Assembly: GCA_019925095.2 (NCBI GenBank)
Contig: CM034388.1
Coordinates: forward strand, 8,764,501 to 8,828,500
Source: Dendrolimus kikuchii
Taxonomy: Eukaryota > Arthropoda > Insecta > Lepidoptera > Lasiocampidae
Direction of reading: 5' to 3'
DNA: 64,000 nucleotides
The notes below the pieces were generated by a model. The model ran no database searches. It was not told where the DNA came from and was given only the letters and a program-made list of their open reading frames with translations. Below are positions 46,415-58,524 of this stretch, piece by piece. The translations under genes and the position numbers were made by a program. Position 1 is the stretch's first letter. Each line of letters begins with the position of its first letter.

Positions 46415-48370
46415 GAAAAATTGTAGCTTAGATTTGTCTGTATTCTATTTCAATTTCACACAGGATTCAGAAGATAAAAATATGTGTAATACCGCGTGAA
46501 CGAAATCGCAGATACAGTTAGTTTATAATTATGATAGCCAGTTTCATTCCGCGCTGCTGATCTTTTTTTTATCAGTGTATGATTTTTGTAAAAAACTGTT
46601 ATGGATGTTACTAAAGCAGATGTTATACAGTTTATCTGTTTTTCAATTTGAATTAATCGATCAAAGTGACCCTTCAATCGTAAATCATTCAATGTCTTTG
46701 AATTCACGGCGGTACATGTCCTTTCCGTTTTCTACCTTTTTACCAAATTGATTCAATTTGGTTGATTCACCTCATATTAACATTAGGGGCCTTACTTATA
46801 ATCGTTTCTTAAATTTAAAGAAACTGCTCAGCAACTGATTAGTGAAAATCTTACCCATAAACTCCTCTTTAGTCGAATATTTTGGGTACAACCTACGTTA
46901 ATCATCCAAATTTCGTTTATCTGTGCTCCTCTTAGGTAAACAACAGGTAATACACGTTTATAAGTGAAGAAAAAGATATTCATTGATTAGGGTCCGATTC
47001 TGATTCTTTTACTTAAGAGATGCCTAATCGTTACTTAACGAGATTATTATAAGGCCGTAGATATCACACAAAGTTATCCTCTTTCAGGAAACTTTCTCAA
47101 CGCTATTTTTGCCTAAAAAAATATTCAATGAAAATTACAAGATACTTATTATATTGCTCTAATATTTTTCAGTATCAGTATATCCATAATAAATATTATA
47201 TCCATAGCGCCTGTCTTACTGCGTAATCTTTTAGGGTACCTGGTCATTCCGACATACACTTAACCGATTTTTCATATGTCCATATAGGTAGATTGATAAC
47301 ACTTTATTCTTTACCAAAATAATCAACAACAAAAACGCATATTCACAACATTTACACCGTCAAACTAAAAGCAAGCTTATGGCTAATAACAATCTCTTCT
47401 CTGGCAACCTAAGTTAAAGGGAAATTTAAACCTCAGTAACAAAAAACTGAAGAGGCAAGTTAGTTTGTGGAATGCTAACTCCTAGGAGGTAAGCACCTAA
47501 CCCAATAACCTTTGTAAGTCGATACCCTGTGAAGTTCCAAGTGCCATCCATTGATCTTAAGTGCCACTTGATTACGTTACGTCCTCAGGCTGTTGACTTG
47601 CTATGTCAATAGCTTATTTGTATGAGGCCGTATACATCAATATTTAAAGAGTTTTTATACATAAACGTTGATTAATTTTTAAGTAATACTTTAAACAGAT
47701 ATTTAAAGAAAATTGTATTCATAAACACTATTTAGATTTAATAAGCGGTTTAACCTATCTGTCAGATTATACAACCTCACCCCACTATTTAACTCTCTTA
47801 AGTAACAAAATGGCGGAGAAAACTATTGTTGCTTTTAACAGCTGGTGTCTGATTTTGTGAAGATTAGGATAAAAGTGGAATCTTTTGTTTTCGGTGACAA
47901 TTTACACATTATTGACTAAGATGTATTAGATATAGATGAATTTAGGCGCCATAGTCCTAAGGTTTATAAATATAGGTTGGACCCTATGATGAAATATTTA
48001 CAACAATATGAACATAAAACCACAATGACCGTCAACCTAGCTTCAATTATAAACAACACTTTTTTGTGCCGAGTACGTTGTGCGTCAGCCGACAATGACA
48101 GTTTTTTTTTAAATTTTGATAAGATTGCTCTTACCGCTCATATTCTGCCATATTCTAGCAAAAAGTTGCTAAGGTAAAAAAAGTTAAGTAGTATTTAGTT
48201 AAGCAATGTAATTTTTTTGTTTATGAATAAGAATTTTTAAAATAATGTTTTAGGCTTAATCAGTTGCTTAGTTAACTAATGTTTAAAACGTTAATTAACG
48301 TTTTGTATGAATAACGCTGTTAGTTTTTAAGCGACTTCAAAAAAAAGAGGAGGTTCTCAACTCGTCGTGT
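46415..48370. other. AT-rich stretch, nothing assigned
   Basis: 47286-47410 ('gataacactttattcttta', 'caatctcttctctggcaacc') resembles the 31.0-31.1 kb LINE tail. Otherwise no supported feature. Confidence 0.4.
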
Positions 48371-48490
48371 AAATAATAATAAAACTACGTTTTAACGGTT
48401 TTAAGCGCGGTAATTTTATTTGATTTTGGTTTTTCCGACGTTTCCGATGTGTTTATTATGTATAGAAGTCGCGAAAACTTAAGAAAATAT
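48371..48490 (-). repeat. Dispersed repeat C fragment with altered middle
   Basis: 'aaaactacgttttaacggtt', 'ttttccgacgtttccga', then 'gaagtcgcgaaaacttaag'. The central part between cgacgtttc and the 3' end is deleted compared with 3175-3390. Confidence 0.55.
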
Positions 48491-48529
48491 TATCGTCGTG
48501 TAAAGATTATTTTACTAATTAATATATAT

Positions 48530-48925
48530 AACTTTTAATTTTTTTGTTTCTAGACCGATTTTGACAATTCATTTGCGTTAGATTCAGCCATGCTTCAAAA
48601 TGATCCCACATAACTTTAATTTCATTGTTATTGGATAACAGATATTTCTTTTTCTTTTCTTTCACCTTCTCCCGATTATTTGAGATTGGCATAATATGTC
48701 TTATGCTTCCATACTCCTCTAGTCTGACACACGTCCTCTGTTTTTCACAGTCCATCTATTCTTTTTTGGTCTACCTTTACTTTGATATCCATCAATCTTG
48801 CAGTTTAACATTCTTATTTTCACGTGACTTTCATCCCTCCTCATTACATGCCCATATTGTGTAACAGATTTGTGAAGTTCAAGTGAATAATAAAAATATT
48901 GTAGCAAACAAGAAACCGAATTCAA
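48530..48925 (-). pseudogene. LINE C-terminal fragment (YGHVMRRDESHV type)
   Basis: Minus-strand readings give YGHVMRRDESHV, YQSKGRPKK and, in a shifted frame, TCVRLEEYGSIRHIMPISN, in the same order as the 7.45-7.80 kb copy. Frameshifts and the missing reverse transcriptase show it is dead. Confidence 0.65.
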
Positions 48926-49082
48926 TAGTAACTAAAAAGCAAAATAAACATTTTCTATAACATCGCGAAGACGATTTCTTTTCTGCTAAAAAAAATTTAT
49001 AACTTTAAAGTGTGCTTGTTATATTTAGAAACGCGCCTTTTTAAATTACTGCAGTTAGTACCTCTAACTACCGAAGTTGCAG

Positions 49083-49400
49083 TTATCCGTGCAGGAACGG
49101 AGAAAGAACAAAATTTGCTGCAGCCGAGCGGCCTGTCGTAAGAGGCAACAAAACAATCCACAGCCAGGTGGTAGGGCATTTGCCCGACTGGATGGCTACC
49201 ACCCCTGGTCTAAAGTATGTCGCCATAACAACCTTGAGTTGTGTTCCGGCATTAGTGACAAGGTTCCAGTCTCCCTTAAGAGAGCAGCAGCGCATTTGTA
49301 GCACCTTTGGTGTTGCAAATGTCCATAGGCGATGGTAACCGCTTTCCATCAAGTGGGCCGTCTGCCTGTATGCTGATTTCCTGCAATAAAAAATAAAAAA
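49083..49400 (+). mobile_element. Family A retroposon, copy 6 (near full length)
   Basis: It starts ttatccgtgcaggaacgg and ends tcctgcaataaaaaataaaa. It is the best preserved plus-strand copy and a good reference for the family: the A-rich 3' end with an AATAAA-like motif fixes its orientation. Confidence 0.75.
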
Positions 49401-49404
49401 TCTT

Positions 49405-51415
49405 AGTTCCGCACTTAGAAAGTTTAAAGAATTTGTTGCAAATTCTATAGCAGCGATATTAATTAACATATGTGTAATGTAAAATTATTTCAAGTAATGT
49501 TCAAAACATAAGTTTTACTTGTTTTTATTAAATTTAAAGATACACATTCAAATATCATTAAAATCTAATAAAACCTTCATAAATATTGAAATAACACAAG
49601 AAATTACGAAATGAATAAAACTAAGTAGATTGTGGGCTGCTTCCACTATTCCCGCTACGGGAGTTAATTGAACGCACGTGAACTGTGTGGTCCTAGTGTA
49701 AACGGGAAGCTATATTAGAAAAAAACATACAAACGTATATGATTTTTATTTTAATTGTATTTATTTTGCCTAAATCAATTGAATTTTCGTTAATATGAAA
49801 AGAGAAAAATGTAATTTTATCTTATTCTAAATTTTATACCTACGTTGTAAAGATACTTCTTCAAAGAAGGACCCGTTCAATTTTTATCAGTATATCGATT
49901 TCATATATTATTTTTTTCGTTAAGGATATTTGCATGTCATTAATCGTTTTAAGAAAACTGCGATAAAAATAAATAACTTCACTCTTAGTATCAATCAAGA
50001 TTGCTGAATAAGTTACTATGGAATACATATTGTCATAGCTTTAGCGTTTTAGGTTGAAAATTCTATAGTTACCTTTATAAAGTTATCTAGTAATATAATT
50101 TAAAAAAAAACTAACATGTTTATTTCCAAAAAGTTCAAAAAAAAATTAAATTCAAAAATCTTACTAAAGTGTGTTCTTAAGGACTTTTGTACAGCTTCTC
50201 CAACTTAAAACAACAAAAATGCGTTGCGAACTGATGTTTATGGAGTAGAAAGTAGATTAGTTAACTTTTTACTTATGACGTGTATAGCTTTCAAGAAAAG
50301 CGGAACATAGTTGGAATAAAAACATTTGAATAATGTTAAAATAAGTTAAATCTACCAATAATGATTAATTACTAGGAGTTCCCGACTGTTTGTTGAAGAA
50401 CACCTTAATATTCCACAAGAATTTATACTTTATAAAGTATGTAAATACACAAAGAACCCGTAAAGAAATACAAACGAAACTGCGAGAGCCCGCTGATTGC
50501 TTAAAGTGAGACCGCGCTCCAACAAAATTCATCCCTTTGCTTTCCTCCGTTATTATTTCTTTTTTTTCTCTTGTTTTCTTTGTTTCAAGAAATATAGATC
50601 AATGGACATTTTATTGCATTTCAGTTTATTCATAATAAAAACACCAACTACAATTTTATTATTATATAGTGGGATAGATATTCCTTTTCTTCAAAATATT
50701 TATAGATAAAACTAGATGTGTTTAGTTCTTTATCAGTTTGTTATTCATTGTAACTTGTTTTCTATCCTTTCGGAAAATTATTACCTGTTTGCTGTAAAAT
50801 TATTATATTATGAACATTTTATCATATTTGACATACATACGTTAATATACATATAATATGTATATAGGTTACTGCTAAAATTGTAACATAATTTAAAACA
50901 TAGACTCAAACTTTTCTTTCTTTATTTGTATTATATGTATAACATATTGTATTCGAGTATTCCTTAGTTTACATAGTATTTTCTTAAGTTATCATGACTC
51001 ATTACACGTAATCAAAACTACGTGATAAAGATTTATTAACTGCGATATTATGCCGTATTTAATTTTAATCTGATGGTTCAAACGAACAACAAAATGTGTT
51101 TAAGAGTACGCCCTCGGCCACTTTTTGGCGTTTTCTTTTTAGCCCGTCGTGGTTATAGCTTAACAATCGCCTTAGTAATAACGCAAGCCGTGCATGAGCC
51201 AAGCTGGTTGCAGCAGAACGCAGAGAGACTGCGACAGCTATTCCGATGTATGGATTGGATCGCACCCACAAGGCAACCATAAGTTCCTAGTTTCAACAAC
51301 CAATAGAAGGATAAAATAGTATTGGGTGATAACAAAGTTGCTCAATATATTGTTCACGCAACGTGGCTGCCGCAGCCGGGTTTTCTAGTGCGTGGCCTAC
51401 GTTAGTTCTATTTAA
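49405..51415. other. AT-rich stretch, nothing assigned
   Basis: A GC-richer patch at 51065-51290 has short open frames on both strands but no motif I recognise. Confidence 0.4.
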
Positions 51416-51416
51416 C

Positions 51417-51650
51417 TTTTTTATTTTTTTATTGCAGTAGTTCAGCAGACAGGCAGACGGCCCACTAGATGGAAAGCGGTTACCATCGCCTATGGACATT
51501 TGCAACAACAAAGGTGCTACAAATGCGCTGCTGCTCTCTTAAGGGAGACTGGAACCTGGTCACTAATGCCGGAACACAACACAAGGTTGTTATGGCGGCA
51601 TACTCTAGACCAGGGGTGGTCGCCATCCAGTCGAGCAAATACTCTACCAC
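51417..51650 (-). mobile_element. Family A retroposon, 5'-truncated copy
   Basis: A T-run, 'attgcagtagttcagcag' and the family body follow, stopping near 'actctaccact'. The ~80 bases that should follow are absent: 5' truncation. Confidence 0.7.
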
Positions 51651-51654
51651 TCGT

Positions 51655-52205
51655 TAGTTTATTATGCAAATGCGCAACCTTACACATACTAGTAAGAAAA
51701 ACAAAACAAACATATTTAACCAAAAAATAGTAGACAATCCTCCTGGAACATGGCAACCTAGAAACCTCATTTTAGAAATAACAGCTCATTCCACACAGCC
51801 AAAACTTCAAGAGAAATACTCCAGAGACCCGAGCGCTGAAGTGAGAAAATATCTTTGAATTCAGTCAGTCGTTTTTAGTTTTAGCTATACACAGAGATGT
51901 TTAGATGTTGACTCGATAGAAATGGTTTTTGATAGTACTCCCTAGGTGAAGTCTGGACTTTAATGTCAACAATAAAAACATAGGACGATAAGCTATTTCA
52001 TCTCGTGTGTTTTTCTTTCTATAAAAAGAATAATACACCGAAGCATAATACATATAAAGAATTTATACACATTTTGCAAGTTTGCCGATATCCTCATGAT
52101 GTCACGCGTCGATCGATGGTCAGTAAGGATGACAAAAAAGGTTACATACATAGTTGTTGCAATAAATTAATTATTTTATTTTTTATTGTATATACTTTAC
52201 ATAGT
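51655..52205. other. Unassigned stretch
   Basis: No supported gene or repeat. Confidence 0.35.
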
Positions 52206-52208
52206 ATA

Positions 52209-52820
52209 TGTGGGGTTCACGCCGGGAGCGAACGAATGACGCTCCGAGAATAACACAATAATAATCTGAAATATTATAATCAAAGTTTATTACACTAGAA
52301 TTATCACAACTACGATATTAAATATTGTACAATAATACACAGATATATTAGGACATCTCCAAGAGTTGCATCCACGCTTGTCAGGTGTCGAGCAGCAATT
52401 TGCCCTTCAAGAATACTGCGATTATCAAGCAGTAATTATCGACCACAATATATCATGTGCTCCTCGTCCAAGACTACCAGTGCAGACTGTCAGTCGTAGA
52501 CTTCATTGTTGACTCGTAGACTGTCGGTTTAAGGCTATCCCTCCTCTGCCCGAACACCGCGTATTTAAAAGGTCCTCGTAGCGCGCCGCAGTGACACCAT
52601 CCGGTAATGCTGTGGCGCCACTTCAGTTACACTTCCTTCATAAAACAACTTCCGTCATACGTATTAACTTCCAACATCCGGTTACTCCATTTCCGATATC
52701 TGTTAGCTAAATAATAAATGCTTCTACATTGACATCCAGTTAAACCACTTCCGATTACTACATGAAAGAACACTATCCGGTTATTGACTGTTTCCGTCAT
52801 ATGGTTATTTTATAATAACA
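52209..52820 (-). repeat. Candidate LTR (uncertain) with U3-like motif cluster
   Basis: Read on the minus strand it could begin TGTTATTATAAAATAACC and end ...GGCGTGAACCCCACA (TG...CA). It contains a TATA-like ttttaaatac (52561-52570), 'gtgtaataaactttg' as a poly-A signal (~52288), and upstream of the TATA a dense cluster of TTCCG/TCCGG motifs. No second copy or target duplication was found in the window, so the call rests on layout alone. Confidence 0.35.
52597..52804. promoter_or_regulatory. Cluster of ~11 TTCCG/TCCGG motifs
   Basis: On the plus strand catccggta, acttcagtta, acttcctt, acttccgtca, acttccaaca, catccggtta, atttccgata, catccagtta, acttccgatt, tatccggtta and gtttccgtca follow one another within ~208 bases. 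The inverse, CGGAAGT, is the core of ETS-family factor sites. A regulatory role is inference. Confidence 0.45.
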
Positions 52821-52829
52821 AATACGATT

Positions 52830-53730
52830 CCTACATATATATAATAATACTAACTAAAATACAATACAATAATAGTAAGTAGTCATCGGCAAACCTTCTG
52901 CGCGCGGCTTATATCTCCAATATGACAAAAATGACTTGACAAATTACCTCGTATAAATACATACATAATATTTTAAGAAAATAGCCTTATATAAAACTAC
53001 AAAATTGTGATATACTGGCATGTAAGTCATAAATAAAAATCCTAAATTGTACCTAAACTTAATAAAGGTATGGACCTACCGGACCTGACCGGACTCTAGT
53101 TCGTAATGTTAAAAAAATAGGCCGAGATAGACGAATAGACATAGTAAAATATTTTTAGCTAGACGTGTTGCTGGGGAGTTTGGTACCCCTTCTTCTGCTT
53201 AAACAGCGATAACAATTTTCGGAGTTGTTTACATAAAATAGGAAGAATCTTTAACATAGATGTATGATAGATAATCTTCAAAAATGTTCTCCAGTGATAC
53301 TTTGAATTGTAATATTTTGAGTGGTATCTAGTTTGAATGAAAACTTTTTAATTCATTGATTAGAAAGTGTGAGCAACTTATAATTTGTGGAAGAATCCTG
53401 CCCGCTTTGCTCAGCCCAACGTGTATAGGGGCATAATACTTCAGTGATAAAACTAACCATATAATCATATCACATATTGTACACAAGCATGTTCACACTT
53501 TACGATCCCTCGTCGGCAAGTTTTATACGACTTGTAAAACTCATTAAAGTATGAATTTCAATTTGCATTAAATTATAATCAGTGGAAATACAAGTTATAA
53601 ACCTCGATGGCTGTTTGTACGGGAGGGGCACGCACAGTCGTAAAACCCAAACGTATTTTAGAAACATCTCAAAAGGATGTAAAAGAATGTGTTTGTAACA
53701 CCAAAATATCAGCCCAGGTCCACTGCGGGA
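52830..53730. other. AT-rich stretch, nothing assigned
   Basis: No supported gene. Confidence 0.35.
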
Positions 53731-53734
53731 ACAG

Positions 53735-53860
53735 GGCACCATCATTTTTTAAGGGAACAGACAGTATACTTGTCGTAAGTCCAAGTCGGGGATGGGCGGG
53801 TTTTAGACGCCGGTTATCTCGATGTGTAAAGGTATCATCGCCATGTTTTCCTTCACCTTC
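53735..53860 (-). mobile_element. tRNA-derived SINE-like repeat, truncated copy
   Basis: 'ttaagggaacagacagtata', 'ggttatctcgatgtgtaaag' and 'catgttttccttcacc' match copies 1 and 2; the tRNA-like head is missing. Confidence 0.5.
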
Positions 53861-54008
53861 ACCTTAACCTTCAAATAGCTCCTAAACCCTAAAAAGATCG
53901 TATCTTAATATTTATAACAAAACTAGGACGGCATTATTCTTGGGATATCCCATTGTTCTACCGGTGAATGGATGTCCATTATTGAATATAATTACTAGAC
54001 ATACTTAT

Positions 54009-54702
54009 TAGTGATGGGCCGAATGTGGTTTGAACCGAATACGAACTTCGGCCGAACATTCGGCTAAAACAAAAAAATCGATCGAACTTCGGTTTGATTT
54101 CGCCACGCTTTCTCAAGAGCAACACATCGTGACCTGTTGACAACGTCAACTTGATAACACCGAATTTTTGGCTTTTTTGCACCAGAACCTACCTTTAGTA
54201 AATTTTATGTATAAGTAGGTGGATAAAAGAATAGATTTTTAGACCTTTGATTGGAAAAAATCATATCATAATTCTAAATTCATAATGTTTAATTCGTAAA
54301 AAGTGATTTGATGGCCCTTAGACGTATTTTTTTAATTTAAGTTACGCATTGTAGTTAAACAGTTGCAATACTTACTGATGTTTCTTAGAGGAATAATAAG
54401 TTTATTTTATTTTTGTTTTAATTTGATGTCAATTTAATTAGGCAAAGACTCAAACAAGAACTAATTTTATTTATTTTTTATCACACTGCACGTTAAGATT
54501 TACATGTTCCTAACTAAAATAAATGTCCATGATAGATTTAATTTCTATTAACTTCAGTCAAAATAGTGCAAGTAGGTATTTTACTTTTTCCTTGCACCGA
54601 ATGTTCGGCATTTAAACCGAATTTCAGCCGAATACCGAAGTTCGGTTCAAGCTGCCGAAATTCGGTCAAACCGAATGTAAAACAAATTTCGGCCCATCCC
54701 TA
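54009..54702 (+). mobile_element. Non-autonomous hAT-like element
   Basis: The left end is TAGTGATGGGCCGAA and the right end, inverse, TAGGGATGGGCCGAA. Flanks are ATACTTAT (54001-54008) and GTACTTAT (54703-54710), an 8-bp duplication with one mismatch, the size typical of hAT. Both subterminal regions carry repeated ttcgg/ccgaa motifs (e.g. 'gaacttcggccgaacattcg' left, 'accgaagttcggttcaag' right), as hAT transposases usually bind. The 694-bp body is AT-rich and has no transposase. Confidence 0.75.
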
Positions 54703-54814
54703 GTACTTATATATGCATCAAATTTATTGACAATTTGCTCATTTCAAGCCCCAAGGTAGTATTAAATTAGGCTAATGTTATAGATGATATACAATGAATA
54801 TTAATATTACCATG

Positions 54815-54890
54815 TTAGGAATCGAACTAGAAACTTTAAATTCAGTTAGCTAGGCGGGCAAAGGCTTAGACCAATCACAACGGACGTATT
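54815..54890 (-). other. tRNA-like relic
   Basis: Minus strand has 'ctagttcgattcctaac', B-box-like, and an 'attggtctaagcctttgc' segment at the A-box distance. Too degenerate for a tRNA gene; probably the head of an old SINE. Confidence 0.3.
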
Positions 54891-54894
54891 CAAT

Positions 54895-56170
54895 TAATTA
54901 AAAGCGCGGTTAGTAATTAAATGTAACTAAATAAACAAATAATAATTTACATAATATATTCGAAACAAGCATGACCCAGTTTCTAAACTACCCACTTAGA
55001 CACAAGTTTAAATAATAATAGCCAGGCACATAACGGTTATTACTAACGAGGGTTCCTCACACTTACAACTTTTCCAATTATTGTATAGAGAAACCTTATT
55101 TAGTTAATTAGATAGCTTTTGATTATACCGAGCCCGGGAAAATAGGTCAGTAAAATTATACCTTATATCTTTAGTTTGTATACATAGTTTATTTTTAGAT
55201 TAATTTATTGTATAGTTTAATTTATTTATAATTTAGTTTATTTATAATAAGATACCTTATATCCAAATAAAGGTTTAAAAAACTTAAAACATTTATAGAC
55301 TTCTGTAGATATTTTAAGAAAAACTGAAATCTTATTAAATGGTATATATATATTATATATCACATGCTTTTGGCTCTCGGAACTACTGTCAAACCTGTAT
55401 TTTACATACCGCATACTAATAAATTAGTGAAGAAATTATGGATAAACATCTAACTTGAGAACAACTTACCGCTTAAGTATTAGGTATCGATTGTAGGTCT
55501 TCAAAATTCGTAATGATGTCGCATAGCGATCTTTTTATTTACGTCATTAGATGGCGAAATATTGGTTTCCAGTCGTAAACAGCGAATCACTCTAGCTGTT
55601 AAGCTGAGATGGAAATATCTGAATCCCTAATCTTTGGTTACAGATTACTGGATGAAGAGTGATTTACTCTATATATTGTTTCAAATTATAAAAAGTCAGA
55701 AACAGAGCCAAAAATGACCTGTGGCCGCATCTAATCCCGTAGAATTTAGGAGCTTTTCGTAGCTATATTCATTACTAATTCTTCCTAGTATTCTATGGAT
55801 TCACAAAATAATTGACAAAATTATGACTTCTAACTGTAATGATGTAAATGTTACAGAATAAGTTTGTTTCATTATGATGTTTTACATACGTGTACTCGGA
55901 GAAATGTAATGTACGAAGTGTGTAACCTTTATTCCAAAATTAATGAGTACAAAGAATACATAACGACGAAAATACTGGAAAATGTTGTTGAGCATGTTAT
56001 GTGTATTTTTGCGAGAACCAGTTTTGTGTTCTTTCTTTTATTAAATTGAGGCATGTATGGGACTTCATCGATATTAATTTCATCTCTGTAACCCATATAG
56101 TAAATGGTTTAATTGGCTCCGTGCTATTTAGTAAACTATCATCAGTAGAGGTTTCATCAAAATCCATCTA
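54895..56170. other. AT-rich stretch, nothing assigned
   Basis: Includes low-complexity ttatttata runs at 55190-55250. No supported gene. Confidence 0.4.
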
Positions 56171-56231
56171 GTATATGGTTACAACTTAGCCCCCCGACAA
56201 AGACAAATTCCACGAAGCACATTTTATTACC

Positions 56232-56458
56232 TTTTTTTTATTGCAGGAGATCAGCAGACGGCCCACTTGATGGAAAGCGGTTACCATCGCCTATGGACAT
56301 TTGCAACACCAAAGTTGCTACAAATGCGCTGCTGCTCTCTTAAGGGAGACTGGAACCTGGTCACTAATCTTGGAACACAACTCAAAGTTGTTATGGCAAC
56401 ATACTTTAGACCATGGGTGGTAGCCACCCAGTCGGGCAAATGCCCTACCACCTGGCAA
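56232..56458 (-). mobile_element. Family A retroposon, 5'-truncated copy inside an LTR
   Basis: The T-run follows attacc (56226-56231), and the same ATTACC resumes at 56459-56464. It ends at 'ctaccacctggcaa', missing ~80 bases of the 5' part. The empty site is visible in the other two LTR copies (tattacctgtcg). A 6-bp duplication is short for a retroposon but both sides fit. Confidence 0.75.
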
Positions 56459-56887
56459 ATTACCTGTCGGAATTTGAACTACTTGTAATACTTTTATGAT
56501 CGTCTTCTTTTGTTTACTTATTTATTGGCATACAATGTCCATTTCCTAATGTACTCGCTCATTAACATCATTAGCCAGGTGTTACGAGCTAATTCTAGGA
56601 AACTGTGGCGACGTTGCCGAGCGAACCTACATTTGCATTTGCATTTGTGGAGCATAAAAGGATGGCCTGATGGAGAGAGGAATGCAGTTCATCGACAACT
56701 ACGATAAGGGCGTGACGTGTGTACTACAACCGGGAATCTAATGGGTGACGGACATTGCGCGTTTTATTGAATTACGACCTTTTGCATTACCTTTGGATTT
56801 GTGTTCAGTTATATTTGTATCTGTATTATACGTGTTTGTATAGTTCTAATAAACTCTATAATAATTCCAATGGCATTTTAATTCGAG

Positions 56888-57008
56888 AGAGATAAGAGAG
56901 CTATGAATGTCAAAGAAGCGAGTGAAGTGTGTAAGAACAAGCCTGAATGGCGCTCTGTTGTTCGTGTCTACCCCGCAAGGGAACTGGCGTGAAGCTATGT
57001 ATATATGT
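56888..57008 (+). mobile_element. LINE 3' tail, copy 3, with 13-bp target duplication
   Basis: ATTTTAATTCGAG occurs at 56875-56887 and 57009-57021; the 121 bases between end 'gaactggcgtgaagctatg' plus tatatatg, as in the copies at 14008 and 32337. It is a severely 5'-truncated retroposition. Confidence 0.8.
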
Positions 57009-57044
57009 ATTTTAATTCGAGTCCCGCTAAATTCGTAACAATAT

Positions 57045-57865
57045 TCTGTGCCCTACGTGGAGAGATAGATTGATATTCTCAAGTTATCATTTTATAGCTG
57101 TTATTTTGCCAATAATCCAGCATTTCTTTGGGTGTTGTAAGGGTTGAAAGTTTATACAGGTAAGACTTTCGTATGGTACATGAAGACCAGTACATAAAAT
57201 TTAACAACTCCTAAAATGTTTTAAATCACAAACCGAGCGAAACCATATTCAAATAAGAAATGTTATATAGAGAATATAGAGATATTAAATTCCTCAGAAC
57301 AGTAACTAAGCCCCTCGTTTAGATTATGCCCACATCTATGGCAGCAAGCAGGAAAGTGGCGAGGGAAATGGGTAGCGTGAATATGTAAAAACAACAATCG
57401 AATATGATATAATCGCACTGCCCAAACTTGAAGTTCCCAACAATAATTCTTATTGTTATAGGTGAAAATCCGAACATAAAAGAATTCATTCAGGCACTTA
57501 AAAGTTATTTGTGCTGGATCAGCATGTGTTTCGTATATTTATAACAAGTCGTACAAAATTACACCTTGAGTTTGATAGCCCAAGTTTTATACGAATTCTC
57601 TGAGAAAATCTTCGAGGACGTAGATATAATAAAAATAAAGTTTTTTGTACAGAACTGAAATAAAGATCGGTTATACAAAATCACCTTTAAGCCAAACAGA
57701 CCTTGAGACGTATATTGAAATTCCTATTACAATATAAACAAAATAAAAATTGACAGTTTATAGTTGGACTGAAAGTGACCCTGTTCAAATTCTACAAATA
57801 CAGGGACAAGTTATCCCATAGCCATATCGCTATTCATAACTATCATAACAGCCCACAAGCATCCG
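57045..57865. other. Unassigned stretch
   Basis: No supported gene. A short SINE-like scrap ('ccagcctccccattatttta') follows at 57868-57920. Confidence 0.35.
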
Positions 57866-58049
57866 TTGGGCTCCAGCCTCCCCATTATTTTAAGAGAATG
57901 AACAGTACATATACCGAATATGTAAGGGGTAGCTTCAAAATCGCTCCAGTCGGAGATAAAATTATTGAAAATCGCCTTCATTGATGAGTTTGAATTTAAA
58001 AAGCATTAACTACTAACGCTCATTTATATCTATACCTAATATTATAAAA

Positions 58050-58520
58050 TTCTAAGCATACCATGTCTGTAAATTGAAGCTATTGAAAAAACAACTGGAA
58101 TAGGCTATGTAAATGATGGAGAACACGATGCATTTTTATTAGGTTTCTTGTCTGTTTGTCGTTTTGTCTGTTTCTCTGTTTGTTCGGGATTCACATAAAA
58201 ACTACTGGGCCGCTTACAATGCGGGTTGTGCTGATCGGCAGAAATTTTTTCAATTTAAAATCTGCGCTACTTTTTATCCCGCGGGATTTTTTCTGGGAAA
58301 ATCGTATTCCAATGTCATTTTTTCACTGATCGATAGCAAATTTTATGAAATAAAATTTCTGTCATTTTTTATCCCGTGAATCCCGCGGGAATTTGCCCGG
58401 TAAAGGTTTGTAGTTGTTCGGGTGGATAAAAATTTGCTTATTTCGACAGTTTTCACTATAACGTTAACTTACATTCTTTTTTAAATACTGCGGTACATGG
58501 TGTCGCGGGCATATTCTAGT
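58050..58520. repeat. Repeat block shared with 31485-31990
   Basis: 'ccatgtctgtaaattgaagc', 'tttttatcccgcgggatttt', 'cactgatcgatagcaaattt' and 'gttcgggtggataaaaattt' follow in the same order as in the other copy. Confidence 0.6.
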
Positions 58521-58524
58521 TTCT

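Larger units (their letters stand above)
56177..57040 (+). mobile_element. Solo LTR, family G, copy 3, with two nested insertions
   Basis: It starts GGTTACAACTTAGCCCCCCG and ends ...TTCGTAACA, flanked by ATAT (56173-56176 and 57041-57044). Removing the two insertions (56232-56458 plus duplication, 56888-57008 plus duplication) leaves about 505 bp, the size of copies 1 and 2. Both insertions are therefore younger than the LTR. Confidence 0.75.
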
